DNA from: JAJFJD01 sp965228425
GTDB lineage: Bacteria > Pseudomonadota > Alphaproteobacteria > UBA8366
Reading direction: 5' to 3'
NCBI GenBank assembly: GCA_965228425.1
Contig: OZ245815.1
Location: 1,736,001-1,800,000, forward strand
DNA: 64,000 nucleotides
Every line of letters begins with the position of its first letter. Positions within the stretch are counted from its first letter, which is position 1. The notes beneath the pieces are model-generated. The model was given only the letters and a program-made list of their open reading frames with translations. It searched no databases and was not told the DNA's origin. Of the stretch, positions 8,704 to 17,063 are shown one piece after another. The position numbers and the translations under genes were made by a program.

Positions 8704-9618
8704 TTATTTGGTCGGCTGACCGGATTTCCGGTCGTCGTACAGTTTCTTTTCGCGGAACGCGATATAGGTGGCGGATGCGAAGATCATCGTACCGCCGATC
8801 CATGTGAAGAGGTCCGGCACCTCGGTGAAGGCCAGATAACCAATCAGCGTCGCCCAAATCAAGCGGAAGAAATCGATAGGCATGATCGACGTCGCTTCCG
8901 CCTCCTTGATCGCCTGGGTGATCATGAGTTGGGCGATCGTACCTGAGACGCCGATGAAGGTGAGCCAACCCCATTCGACCCAGGTGGGCCAGGTCCAGAA
9001 AGGCAGGGCGGGCGGCAGCGACATCACCGACATCAGCAGCAGCATCCAGAGCGTGATGGTGAGCGCGGAGTCGGTGCGGCTCATGACCTTGATCATGACC
9101 ATGATGCCGCCCCAGATCAGCGCCGAGGTGACCACGAGAAGCGCCCCGATATTCAGCTCGCCGAAGCCCGGCCGCAGGATGACCAGCGCTCCCAAAAAGC
9201 CGAACAGGAGCGCCGTCGTCCGCCGCAACCGCAGCGTTTCGCCGAGGAAGACCGTCGCCAGCAGTGTCGTGAACAAAGGGGCCATAAAGTTAAGCGCCGT
9301 GGCTTCGGCCAGAGGGGTCAGGCTCAGGCCCATGTAGTAAGCGATCATGTTGCCAACGTTCAGAACGGCCCGGATGAAATGCATGCCAAAACGCGGGGTG
9401 CGCAACGGGGTTAGGCCATAGCGCATGAACAGCGGGGACAGGAATATCAGTCCAAGGAAGTTCCGAAAAAACGCGATTTCCGTGGGATGAACGTCTTGTG
9501 CGATATGCCGGATAGCGCCGTGCATGGCGGCGAACAACAGTGTCGCCCCCAGCATCCAGATCATGCCGCGCAAGTTGCCCGATGCGTTGGTGAACAGTCG
9601 ATGGAGGCGGAATTGCAC
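8704..9618 (-). CDS. EamA/DMT superfamily transporter
   Basis: 304 residues with about ten hydrophobic segments arranged as two EamA repeats of five helices. The second repeat shows the common pattern I-A-Q-L-M-I-T-Q-A-I-K-E-A-E-A. Family members export or import small metabolites (amino acids, nucleotide sugars, S-adenosylmethionine); substrate unknown. The start is GTG at 9618; ATG at about 9564 (MIWMLG) directly before the first helix is an alternative. Ends 23 bp before the hydroxyacid dehydrogenase start, so the two are probably co-transcribed. Divergent from fhs across about 130 bp. Confidence 0.85.
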   Translation of the reverse strand: MQFRLHRLFTNASGNLRGMIWMLGATLLFAAMHGAIRHIAQDVHPTEIAFFRNFLGLIFLSPLFMRYGLTPLRTPRFGMHFIRAVLNVGNMIAYYMGLSLTPLAEATALNFMAPLFTTLLATVFLGETLRLRRTTALLFGFLGALVILRPGFGELNIGALLVVTSALIWGGIMVMIKVMSRTDSALTITLWMLLLMSVMSLPPALPFWTWPTWVEWGWLTFIGVSGTIAQLMITQAIKEAEATSIMPIDFFRLIWATLIGYLAFTEVPDLFTWIGGTMIFASATYIAFREKKLYDDRKSGQPTK

Positions 9619-9749
9619 GCGCTGATTCCCTTGTCCGGCGCAGGCTTGTCCGACCGCGCCGCGACCAACTCTTCGTGAATGGGTTCTCTTAAGCCTGTGA
9701 GGACGTTAGACTTCCCTCCAACTGATAATGGAATGGGGAGCGTTACGCC

Positions 9750-11429
9750 ATGCCGGAAGTGGGAAGCGATATTGAAATCGCACGGGCCGCTACATTGAAG
9801 CCGATCGAAGAAATCGCGCAGAAACTGGATATCCCACCCGACGCGCTCTACCGCTACGGGCCGGACAAGGCCAAACTCTCCTACGACTACATCACTTCGC
9901 TGGCGGACCGGCCGAACGGCCGGCTGATTCTCGTGACGGCGATGACGCCGACGCCGGCTGGCGAAGGCAAGACGACGATGACGGTGGGGCTCGGCGACGG
10001 CTTGAACCGGATTGGCAAGAAGACGCTCATGTGCCTGCGCGAACCGAGCCTCGGCCCGTGTTTCGGCATGAAGGGCGGGGCGGCCGGCGGCGGATACGCG
10101 CAGGTCGTACCGATGGAAGACATCAACCTCCACTTCACCGGCGACATGCACGCGATCGGCACGGCGCATAATCTGCTGTCGGCCATGGTCGACAACCACA
10201 TTTATTGGGGCAATGGGAAGGGCATCGATGCGCGCCGCGTATCTTGGCGCCGGGTTGTCGACATGAACGACCGGGCGTTGCGCGATATCGTGACCTCGCT
10301 GGGCGGTGTCGGAAACGGTTTTCCGCGCCAGACCGGATTCGACATTACCGTGGCGTCGGAAGTCATGGCGATCTTCTGCTTGTCGCGGAACCTCGAGGAT
10401 TTGAAAAAACGTCTCGGGAATATCCAGGTCGCGGAGACGCGCGAGCGTACGCCGGTGAAGGCGTCGGACATCAACGCCGAGGGGTCGATGACGACACTGC
10501 TGAAGGATGCGCTGATGCCGAACCTTGTCCAGACCTTGGAACACAACCCGGCATTCATCCATGGCGGGCCCTTCGCGAATATCGCGCATGGCTGCAACTC
10601 CGTGATGGCGACGGAGACCGCGTTGAAGCTTTCCGATTATGTCGTCACCGAAGCGGGATTTGGCGCCGATCTAGGGGCCGAAAAATTCTTCAACATCAAA
10701 TGCCGCAAGGCCGGTCTCGCACCGGAAGCTGCGGTTCTGGTCGCGACCGTCCGGGCGCTGAAATCGCATGGCGGGGTCGACCGCGACAAACTTGGCGAGG
10801 AAAACCTGGATGCGGTGAAGGCGGGGCTCGCCAATATCGACCGCCATATCAGCAATATCGGGCAATTCGGCGTGCCGGTGCTCGTCGGTATCAACAAGTT
10901 CGGCACGGATACGGAGGCCGAACTCGACGCCGTGCGCGAGCATTGCGCCGGCTTGGGCGTTGACGCCTTCGTCTGCAGTCATTGGGCCGATGGCGGCGCG
11001 GGTACCGAAGATTTGGCGCGCCGCCTTGTCGAGGTGGTCGAAGGCGGCACATCGAACTTCAAACCGTTGTACCCGGATGACATGCCGCTCTGGGACAAAG
11101 TGAAGACCGTGGCGCAAACCATCTACGGGGCCGATGACATCACCGGCGATAAACGCGTGCGCGACCGGTTCAAGGCGCTGGAAGATAGCGGTTTCGGGCA
11201 TTTCCCGGTCTGTATGGCCAAGACGCAATACAGCTTCTCGACCGATCCGGCGCTGCGGGGCGCACCCTCGGGCCATGTGGTGCCGATCCGCGAGGTCCGG
11301 CTGAACGCGGGGGCCGAGTTCCTGGTGGTCGTCTGCGGCGATATCATGACGATGCCCGGCTTGCCGCGGAAACCGGCGGCCGAAGACATCTACGTCAACG
11401 AACAGGGCGAGGTCGAAGGCCTCTTCTAG
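9750..11429 (+). CDS. fhs: formate--tetrahydrofolate ligase
   Basis: 559 residues, normal family length. ATP-dependent conversion of formate and tetrahydrofolate to 10-formyl-THF in the cytoplasm, feeding one-carbon metabolism. The P-loop-like T-P-A-G-E-G-K-T-T motif is at about residues 69-77, followed by the conserved L-R-E-P-S-L-G-P-C-F-G-M-K-G-G-A-A-G-G-G-Y segment region and N-I-A-H-G-C-N-S. Start at ATG 9750 with a GGGGAG ribosome site. Stands alone between a divergent transporter gene and the ArsR operon. In this window it might also handle formate from a Sec-dependent formate dehydrogenase, but no such enzyme is visible here. Confidence 0.95.
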   Translation: MPEVGSDIEIARAATLKPIEEIAQKLDIPPDALYRYGPDKAKLSYDYITSLADRPNGRLILVTAMTPTPAGEGKTTMTVGLGDGLNRIGKKTLMCLREPSLGPCFGMKGGAAGGGYAQVVPMEDINLHFTGDMHAIGTAHNLLSAMVDNHIYWGNGKGIDARRVSWRRVVDMNDRALRDIVTSLGGVGNGFPRQTGFDITVASEVMAIFCLSRNLEDLKKRLGNIQVAETRERTPVKASDINAEGSMTTLLKDALMPNLVQTLEHNPAFIHGGPFANIAHGCNSVMATETALKLSDYVVTEAGFGADLGAEKFFNIKCRKAGLAPEAAVLVATVRALKSHGGVDRDKLGEENLDAVKAGLANIDRHISNIGQFGVPVLVGINKFGTDTEAELDAVREHCAGLGVDAFVCSHWADGGAGTEDLARRLVEVVEGGTSNFKPLYPDDMPLWDKVKTVAQTIYGADDITGDKRVRDRFKALEDSGFGHFPVCMAKTQYSFSTDPALRGAPSGHVVPIREVRLNAGAEFLVVVCGDIMTMPGLPRKPAAEDIYVNEQGEVEGLF

Positions 11430-11480
11430 ACCCGGCGCCAAACTGAAATTCGAGATCGAGCTTGACGGGTCTTTGGGCCA

Positions 11481-11514
11481 ACCCTATATTCAACCATATG
11501 GTTGAATATAGGGT
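11481..11514. promoter_or_regulatory. 34-bp perfect palindrome, probable ArsR operator
   Basis: The 17-bp half ACCCTATATTCAACCAT is followed immediately by its exact reverse complement. It ends 8 nt before the ArsR start codon, and its last bases (AGGG) would also supply the ribosome site, so a bound repressor would block both promoter and translation start. ArsR/SmtB regulators bind AT-rich inverted repeats of this kind, and the position points to autorepression of the arsR-SRPBCC-DUF899 operon. Confidence 0.8.
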
Positions 11515-11522
11515 GCAGTCGA

Positions 11523-11867
11523 ATGGCTATGGATGAAGCGGGGCTCGACCGGACGATGATTGCGCTGTCGGACCCCACGCGGCGGGCGATCATCGCCCGA
11601 CTGGTCGACGGCGGGGCGCGGGTGACGGAAATCGCCGAGCCCTTCGACATGTCCCTGAACGCCGTGTCGAAACATGTGCGGATTTTGGAACGTGCCGACC
11701 TTGTCCGCCGCGAGGTACGGGGGCGGGAGCATCACATCTCCTTCAACGGCGCGCCGCTGCAAGCCGCGTCCGACTGGATCGAAACCTACCGGAATTTCTG
11801 GAACCAGCGCTTGGATGCCTTGGAGGCCTACCTGCGCAAACAAAAGGATGAGAAAAATGACGGCTGA
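11523..11867 (+). CDS. ArsR-family winged-helix regulator (SRPBCC-linked type)
   Basis: 114 residues. Winged-helix motif with D-P-T-R-R-A-I-I-A-R-L near residue 19 and the recognition helix region S-L-N-A-V-S-K-H-V-R-I-L-E-R-A around 45-60, then the wing R-R-E-V-R-G-R-E-H-H. No metal-binding CxC cluster is present, so it is not an arsenite/metal sensor of the classical type. The start was set at ATG 11523 because the upstream codons lie inside the palindromic operator; ATG 11529 is also possible. Overlaps the next gene by 11 bp. ArsR-SRPBCC pairs are common and are usually self-regulated. Confidence 0.87.
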   Translation: MAMDEAGLDRTMIALSDPTRRAIIARLVDGGARVTEIAEPFDMSLNAVSKHVRILERADLVRREVRGREHHISFNGAPLQAASDWIETYRNFWNQRLDALEAYLRKQKDEKNDG

Positions 11868-12294
11868 GGTCTTGGACACGACCCTGACGATTACGCGTCA
11901 CCTGCCCGCATCGCCGGAAGACGTTTTCGACGCCTGGACCACACCGGACACCCTCCGCCAATGGATGTGCCCGTTCGACACGAAAGTCGTGCGCGCCGAT
12001 CTCGATCTAAAAGTTGGCGGCAAGTATCACATCGATATGCAAGGCGAGGAGACGCTTCACAAACACGAAGGCGAATATGTCGAGATCGACCGGCCGAACC
12101 GCCTCGTGTTTACCTGGATTTCAGTGGGTACCCATCAGGAAACCACACTGGTGACGGTCACATTCGAAAAGTCAGGGGATGGCACCGCCCTGACGCTTGT
12201 CCACGACCGTCTGCCCGGCGCGGAAGCGGTTGGTGACCACAACAACGGTTGGTCGAGCGCTTTGGACAACCTCGAAACCGTGTTGGCGGCTTAA
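11857..12294 (+). CDS. SRPBCC (AHSA1-like) domain protein
   Basis: 145 residues. START-like helix-grip fold of the AHSA1/CalC type: it begins with a strand and the P-A-S-P-E-D-V-F-D-A-W-T-T-P-D-T-L-R-Q-W pattern, continues with D-L-K-V-G-G-K-Y-H, and ends with N-N-G-W-S-S-A-L-D-N-L. The fold binds hydrophobic ligands in a deep cavity; actual ligand unknown. The ATG at 11857 lies inside the end of the ArsR gene in another frame, so translation is coupled. Operon partner of the ArsR regulator and the DUF899 protein. Confidence 0.87.
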   Translation: MTAEVLDTTLTITRHLPASPEDVFDAWTTPDTLRQWMCPFDTKVVRADLDLKVGGKYHIDMQGEETLHKHEGEYVEIDRPNRLVFTWISVGTHQETTLVTVTFEKSGDGTALTLVHDRLPGAEAVGDHNNGWSSALDNLETVLAA

Positions 12295-12315
12295 CCCTTA
12301 GACAAGGACCATCCG

Positions 12316-12963
12316 ATGAGCGACAAGACATTTGCTTGGGAAAGCGATGACTACCGCGCGGCGCGCGCCGACCTGCATCAGGCGGAATCCGACCTGCTCG
12401 ATCAGATCGAGGCGGTTGCCCGGCAACGCCGTGCGCTGCCGCCGGTGGGGTGCGTTCCGGCCGGCTATCGGTTTCGGGAAGGGGCGTCCGATGTGGTGCT
12501 GACCGACTTGTTTACCGACCGGACCAAACCGCTCATTCTCATACACTACATGTTCGGCGCTAATGCGGCGGCCCCGTGTCCGATGTGCACCCTATGGGTG
12601 GACGGCTATAACGCGCTGATGCCACATCTGAGCCAAATGGCGAATGTGGCGCTGGTGGCGAAAGCCGATGCCGAGAAGCTGAAAGATTTCGCAGATCGGC
12701 GTGGTTGGTCGAACCTGCGCGTTCTTTCCAGCCGTGACACGACCTTCAACCGCGACTTCGGGGCCGAGGATGAGGACGGTACCCAGCGCCCCGGGGTCAG
12801 CGTCTTCACCCTGACCGACGACAATACTGTCGAGCATTTCTACAGTTCGGAGATGTCGCGCGAGCGGGGGATCGATCTCCTGACGCCCTTCTGGCATTTG
12901 CTCGATTTGTTGCCGGAGGGTCGACAGGATTTCATGCCGCGTCTCGATTACGGTGCCGCTTAG
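12316..12963 (+). CDS. DUF899 thioredoxin-like protein
   Basis: 215 residues. DUF899 proteins have a thioredoxin-like fold; this one carries a C-P-M-C dithiol at about residues 93-96 (APCPMCTLWVDG), and the helix L-F-T-D-R-T-K-P-L-I-L-I-H-Y-M-F before it. Function in the family is not established; a redox role is an inference from the fold and the cysteine pair. It lies 21 nt after the SRPBCC gene on the same strand with GAC-AAGGA as ribosome site, and so probably belongs to the ArsR-controlled operon. ArsR, SRPBCC and DUF899 genes occur together in many genomes. Confidence 0.83.
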   Translation: MSDKTFAWESDDYRAARADLHQAESDLLDQIEAVARQRRALPPVGCVPAGYRFREGASDVVLTDLFTDRTKPLILIHYMFGANAAAPCPMCTLWVDGYNALMPHLSQMANVALVAKADAEKLKDFADRRGWSNLRVLSSRDTTFNRDFGAEDEDGTQRPGVSVFTLTDDNTVEHFYSSEMSRERGIDLLTPFWHLLDLLPEGRQDFMPRLDYGAA

Positions 12964-12974
12964 GCGCCGTCGGC

Positions 12975-12988
12975 TTGACCTGAGTCAA
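12975..12988. promoter_or_regulatory. FNR/FixK-like box upstream of hsp20
   Basis: TTGACCTGAGTCAA is a perfect 5-4-5 inverted repeat of the form TTG-N8-CAA, matching the binding pattern of the FNR/FixK/Dnr branch of CRP-family regulators. It sits 61 nt before the Hsp20 start codon, a position suited to activation under low oxygen. The motif and spacing are seen; the regulator is inferred. Confidence 0.55.
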
Positions 12989-13049
12989 CGTCGGCCGCGG
13001 TGTCGCGCCTTATCGTTCGGGCCTCATCAACCCCAACGGAGAAGGCATC

Positions 13050-13484
13050 ATGGAAACCACCCCCCGCCATGTCGATGTCAGGCAGGAAAATAGCCTGTGG
13101 CCCCATCTGATGGAGCCGCTTCGGCATTTGGGTTCGAGCATCGCTCACTTCTTCTCGCCGAGCGCGGATGCGTCGCGCGGCAAGGATTCGTATGAAATCA
13201 CATTGGAACTACCCGGTGTCGCGCCGGACGACGTGGACGTGAGCCTCAACGACCACGTTCTCACCGTCAATGGTGAGAAACGGTCGGAACGGAAAGAGGA
13301 GACGGACACCTATTTCTTCGCGGAGCGGCGGTTCGGTGCGTTCCAGCGCGCCTTCCAACTGCCGAGCGATGTGGACACCGACAAGATCGACGCGGATTTC
13401 AGCAACGGCGTGCTGAAGCTGGTCCTGCCGAAACTGTCGTCGGCGCAGGAGCGTGACCGGCAGATCAAGGTGCGGACGTCCTAG
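13050..13484 (+). CDS. Hsp20/alpha-crystallin small heat-shock protein
   Basis: 144 residues. The alpha-crystallin domain runs from about residue 46 (YEITLELPGV) to 138, with V-S-L-N-D-H-V-L-T-V-N-G-E-K and the conserved G-V-L-K-L-V-L-P-K near the end. A hydrophobic N-terminal arm precedes it and a short polar tail follows. Such proteins form oligomers and hold unfolded proteins in the cytoplasm without ATP. Single gene with an FNR/FixK-like box 61 bp upstream, suggesting oxygen-linked control. Its stop codon shares a CTAG with the stop of the convergent TauD gene, so the two genes overlap by 4 bp tail to tail. Confidence 0.93.
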   Translation: METTPRHVDVRQENSLWPHLMEPLRHLGSSIAHFFSPSADASRGKDSYEITLELPGVAPDDVDVSLNDHVLTVNGEKRSERKEETDTYFFAERRFGAFQRAFQLPSDVDTDKIDADFSNGVLKLVLPKLSSAQERDRQIKVRTS

Positions 13485-14347
13485 TAGGGCGTATCGCCCT
13501 GGACGGTAGTGCGGTGCATTGTGCGCGTGTGGACCGGGTCGTATGACGTGGCGCAATGCATTGTGCTGCGGTTGTCCCAGAACACCACATCGCCGGGCTG
13601 CCATGCATGGCTATAGACCAACGGCTCCCGCGTCGCGTGGATGTTGAGCTCGCGTAGCAGCGCCTTGCCCTCTTCCTCGTCCATGTCTTCGATACCGATG
13701 GTAAAACCGTCGTTCACGTACAATGCCTTGCGCCCGCTTTCCGGATGCGTGCGGACGATTGGGTGCAGGACCGGCGGAAAACTCTCGGATTGCTCTTCGT
13801 CGAGTTCGAACTTGTTCTTGCCTTTGTGCGAGGTATCGATGTTGCGCATCGCGTTGAATCGTTCGAGATAGCTGTGCACGGCCTTGCGTCCGTCGACCTG
13901 GCGTTTGAGGTCGTCGGACAGCGTTTCATAGGCGCCGTACATGTTGGCGAACAAAGTGTTCCCGCCTTCGGGCGGTACCTCGACCCCATACAGCAGGGAA
14001 CCGAGCGGCGGTTTGGCGCGGTAGGAAATATCGCTGTGCCAGTAGGCTCCGCCGTTGGCGGTCGGTTTCACGCCGTTGGCGCCCACATTCGACAGCACGA
14101 TGATTTCCGGGTGCTCGGGCATGAGGTATTGCCGGACGAGATGAATCTCCAAATCGCCGAAATTCCGCGTGAAGGCGATCTGCTGTTCGCTCGTCATGGA
14201 TTGCTTCCGGAAGACGAGGACCGAGTGCTCGGCGAGCGCCGTTCGCAGCTCGGCGATCGTTTCCGCGTCCTGCGGTTCGCTGAGATCGACCCCGGCGACT
14301 TCGACGACGAAGTCGCTGTTGGTCAGGGGTTTCGTCGAAATCGGCAT
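13481..14347 (-). CDS. TauD/TfdA-family 2-oxoglutarate dioxygenase (first copy)
   Basis: 288 residues. Fe(II)/2-oxoglutarate-dependent dioxygenase. The metal site is His-x-Asp in A-Y-W-H-S-D-I-S-Y at about residue 104, with the distal His in T-R-T-M-H-R-T-T near the C-terminus and the Arg for 2-oxoglutarate close after it. TauD releases sulfite from taurine; other members attack sulfate esters, 2,4-D or other carboxylates, so the substrate is open. ATG 14347 has the ribosome site GGGAGGA. It is the last gene of the minus-strand transporter operon (55 bp after permease 2), and a paralogue stands just upstream of that operon. Confidence 0.88.
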   Translation of the reverse strand: MPISTKPLTNSDFVVEVAGVDLSEPQDAETIAELRTALAEHSVLVFRKQSMTSEQQIAFTRNFGDLEIHLVRQYLMPEHPEIIVLSNVGANGVKPTANGGAYWHSDISYRAKPPLGSLLYGVEVPPEGGNTLFANMYGAYETLSDDLKRQVDGRKAVHSYLERFNAMRNIDTSHKGKNKFELDEEQSESFPPVLHPIVRTHPESGRKALYVNDGFTIGIEDMDEEEGKALLRELNIHATREPLVYSHAWQPGDVVFWDNRSTMHCATSYDPVHTRTMHRTTVQGDTPY

Positions 14348-14402
14348 GGCATGTCCTCCCATCTGCAAGACTACCGGCGTCCGGTTGCAAAGGGGCCCGA
14401 GC

Positions 14403-15284
14403 CTAACGCTGCATGCCCCACTTGCTGATCGTGTTCAGTTCGATATTGCGGAAAATTACGTTCTCCACGATCAACCCGACCAGGATGACCATGAACAGGG
14501 CGGCAAAGACGTATGGTGTGTCGAGATTGTCGCCTTTCTCGAAGATCATCCAACCGAGGCCGCCCTTGCCGGCGGCTGCGCCGAAGACCAGTTCCGCGCC
14601 GATCAGGGTGCGCCAGGCAAACGCCCAGCCGATCTTCAGACCGATCAGGATCGCGGGAAAGGCGGCGGGAACCAGGATCTTGAGAATGTACGGGATGCTC
14701 CGCAGGCCGTAGTTTCGGCCGACCATCCGCAGCGTTTCACTGACGCCCATGAACCCGACATGCGTGCTCAAGGCCACCGCCCAGAGGACCGAGTGGATGG
14801 TCACGAAAACCAGGCTCGGAATGCCGAGCCCGAACCAGAGCATGGCGAGCGGCAGCAGCGAAATTGCCGGTAGCGGCTGGAACATCGCCGTCATAGTGCT
14901 GAGAAAATCGCTGCCGATGCGCGTGGACACGGCCAACACCAGGAAGACGGCGGCCATCGCCAGCCCCGCCGCGTATCCCAGCAATAGGACGTAGAGCGAA
15001 ATCCAGACCTTCTCGAACATCTCGCCGCTGACGAGGGTCTCCCAAAGGACATCGGCGCTGGCAAAGAAGCTCGGGAAGAGCAGCGGTTCCGGTTTGGCGA
15101 TCATCGTGTAGGCCTGCCACGCGACGACCAGGCCCAGCAGGATCGACATCTTGCGAACGGCATTGATGTTGGAAATCCGCTCGAAAATCGACAATTGCCG
15201 TTCGACATCGACATTCGTCGCGTCTTTCAGCCCGTCGACCTCGAATTCCGGCCGGACATAGATATCGAGTGCTTTATCGCTCAT
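14403..15284 (-). CDS. ABC transporter permease, NitT/TauT (SsuC-like), second copy
   Basis: 293 residues with about six transmembrane helices after a ~50-residue cytoplasmic N-terminus. The EAA-type cytoplasmic loop that contacts the ATPase is visible as V-S-E-T-L-R-M-V-G-R-N-Y-G-L-R-S and the following L-V-P-A-A-F-P-A-I-L. It is clearly paralogous to the adjacent permease (the shared opening L-Y-I/D-I-Y-V-R-P-E-F and C-terminal K-W-G-M-Q). ATG 15284 starts 4 nt after the upstream stop; the frame is open further upstream but overlaps that gene. Two different permeases suggest a heterodimeric membrane channel instead of the usual homodimer. Confidence 0.88.
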   Translation of the reverse strand: MSDKALDIYVRPEFEVDGLKDATNVDVERQLSIFERISNINAVRKMSILLGLVVAWQAYTMIAKPEPLLFPSFFASADVLWETLVSGEMFEKVWISLYVLLLGYAAGLAMAAVFLVLAVSTRIGSDFLSTMTAMFQPLPAISLLPLAMLWFGLGIPSLVFVTIHSVLWAVALSTHVGFMGVSETLRMVGRNYGLRSIPYILKILVPAAFPAILIGLKIGWAFAWRTLIGAELVFGAAAGKGGLGWMIFEKGDNLDTPYVFAALFMVILVGLIVENVIFRNIELNTISKWGMQR

Positions 15285-15288
15285 CGCA

Positions 15289-16212
15289 TTAGCTCTGTTG
15301 CATGCCCCATTTGCGGATCGTCCGGTCTTCCACATTCCGGAACAGGCCGTTTTCGATAACGATTCCAACGATGATCACCGTGAAGAGTCCGGCGAACACA
15401 TATGGCGTCTGGTTTTCCATTTGATTCTGGAAAATGATCCAACCCAAGCCGCCCGCGTTGCCGCCTTCGGCGCCCAACTGACCGGAGGTGTCCATCACCT
15501 GGCCGCCAAAGACGAGTTCGGCTGCGATCAAGGTGCGCCACGCGAAGGCCCAGCCAATGCGCAGCCCCGTCAGGATCGACGGGAAGGCCGCCGGAATCAG
15601 GATCTTGCAGATATACGGCAGCCCTTTCAGGCCGTAGTTCCGGCCCACCATGCGCATCGTCTCGCTGACGCCCTGGAAGCCGGAATGCGTATTCAAGGCG
15701 ACGGGCCAGATGATCGAGTGCAGCAGTGTGAAGATGACCGCCTGATTGCCGAGCCCAAACCAGATCATCGCCAACGGCAATAGTGCAATGGCCGGCAGCG
15801 GGTTGAGCATCGCCGTCAGCGTGGTCAGCAGATCGCTGCCGAACCGGGTCCAGACGCCAAAGACCACCAGCACGGCGGCGATTGAGATACCGATGACATA
15901 TCCGGTGACCAGCAGGCTCAACGAGTTCCAGATGTTGGTCAGCAGTCCGGCATTTACCAGCGCATCGATTAGCGCCGTGAAGGTCTTCGTAAAGGTCGGG
16001 AACATCAACTCGTTGATGCCGCCGAGCCGCGTATATAGTTCCCAGGCAATGACCAGCGTGACGAGCACGGTAAACTTCCGTACCGGGTCCATATTCGAGA
16101 TACGTTCCCAAAGCGATAGCCGGCGCTCGATGTCGCCGATCACCGCTTTTTCGATGGCCGGGTTCTCGAACTCCGGTCGGATGTAAAGCGAGATCGCTTT
16201 CACATCAGCCAT
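15289..16212 (-). CDS. ABC transporter permease, NitT/TauT (SsuC-like), first copy
   Basis: 307 residues, about six transmembrane helices. EAA loop V-S-E-T-M-R-M-V-G-R-N-Y-G-L-K-G followed by I-P-A-A-F-P-S-I-L-T-G-L. Compared with the neighbouring permease it has a ~13-residue insertion (Q-V-M-D-T-S-G-Q-L-G-A-E-G-G-N) before the last helices. Begins 8 bp inside the end of the ATPase gene, so translation is coupled. Part of the minus-strand operon substrate-binding protein, ATPase, permease, permease, dioxygenase. Confidence 0.88.
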   Translation of the reverse strand: MADVKAISLYIRPEFENPAIEKAVIGDIERRLSLWERISNMDPVRKFTVLVTLVIAWELYTRLGGINELMFPTFTKTFTALIDALVNAGLLTNIWNSLSLLVTGYVIGISIAAVLVVFGVWTRFGSDLLTTLTAMLNPLPAIALLPLAMIWFGLGNQAVIFTLLHSIIWPVALNTHSGFQGVSETMRMVGRNYGLKGLPYICKILIPAAFPSILTGLRIGWAFAWRTLIAAELVFGGQVMDTSGQLGAEGGNAGGLGWIIFQNQMENQTPYVFAGLFTVIIVGIVIENGLFRNVEDRTIRKWGMQQS

Positions 16213-17056
16213 GGTTGACTACCTCATCCTCCAGAACGCGGTCGGCAAAGATCATGTTGTGGATCTTGGTCTGCAATTCGGCAAAGCCGTCCTCGCCGAT
16301 CGTCGCGTGGGAATGGTCGTGGGCGTTCAGTTCCGCTTTCACCTGTCCCGGATGCGGCGACATGATGAGAATGCGGCTGCCGACGATCACGGCTTCCTCG
16401 ATCGAATGCGTGACGAAGAGCACGGTGAATTTCGTATCCTCCCACAACGCCAGGAGTTCTTCCTGCATCTGGCGGCGGGTCAGGGCGTCCAGCGCGGCGA
16501 ACGGTTCGTCCATGAGCAGGATCGCCGGTTCCATCGCCATGCCGCGCGCAATTGCGACGCGTTGCTTCATGCCGCCCGACAGCATGTGCGGGTAGGTATC
16601 CTCAAAGCGATCCAGCTTGACCTTCTGGATATACTCCATGGCGATGTCGTTGGCTTCGTTCTTATTGCTGCAACGTCCGCCGTTCATCAGCGCGAAGGTA
16701 ATGTTCTCCTTGACCGTTTTCCACGGCAGAAGCTGGTCGAATTCCTGGAACACCATCACGCGATCCGGTCCCGGTTCGGTGACGATGTTGCCGTTCAGCC
16801 GCATCTCGCCTTCGACCGGATGAAGGTAGCCGGCGACGGCCTTCAGCAAAGTCGATTTACCGCAACCGGACGGCCCAAGGATGACGAAGCGGTCGGCTTC
16901 GAACACCTGGAACCCGACGCGATAGGTCGCCGTAATCAAATGTTCCTTTGTCTTGTACTGGATCGTAACGCCTTCGACGTCGAGGATCGGGGCGTTCGGC
17001 TGGGGAGCGGTGGACGTCGCGTCCACCGCTCCGGTCGCAGTTACCTCTGAGGGCAT
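16205..17056 (-). CDS. ABC transporter ATP-binding protein, NitT/TauT (SsuB/TauB-like)
   Basis: 283 residues. Walker A G-P-S-G-C-G-K-S-T near residue 60, Q-loop in M-V-F-Q-E-F-D-Q-L-L-P-W (the F-Q-E-x-x-L-L-P-W form is typical of nitrate/taurine importers), signature L-S-G-G-M-K-Q-R, Walker B I-L-L-M-D-E-P-F and the switch His in V-T-H-S. It energises the two permeases encoded next. An extra N-terminal stretch of about 25 low-complexity residues (Ala/Thr/Pro-rich) precedes the domain; a shorter start cannot be excluded. Overlaps permease 1 by 8 bp and follows the binding-protein gene by 7 bp. Confidence 0.9.
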   Translation of the reverse strand: MPSEVTATGAVDATSTAPQPNAPILDVEGVTIQYKTKEHLITATYRVGFQVFEADRFVILGPSGCGKSTLLKAVAGYLHPVEGEMRLNGNIVTEPGPDRVMVFQEFDQLLPWKTVKENITFALMNGGRCSNKNEANDIAMEYIQKVKLDRFEDTYPHMLSGGMKQRVAIARGMAMEPAILLMDEPFAALDALTRRQMQEELLALWEDTKFTVLFVTHSIEEAVIVGSRILIMSPHPGQVKAELNAHDHSHATIGEDGFAELQTKIHNMIFADRVLEDEVVNHG

Positions 17057-17063
17057 CTTCGAC

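Noticed and set aside
16211..17050. 279-codon plus-strand frame
   Set aside because: Antisense to the ABC ATPase, which has all catalytic motifs.
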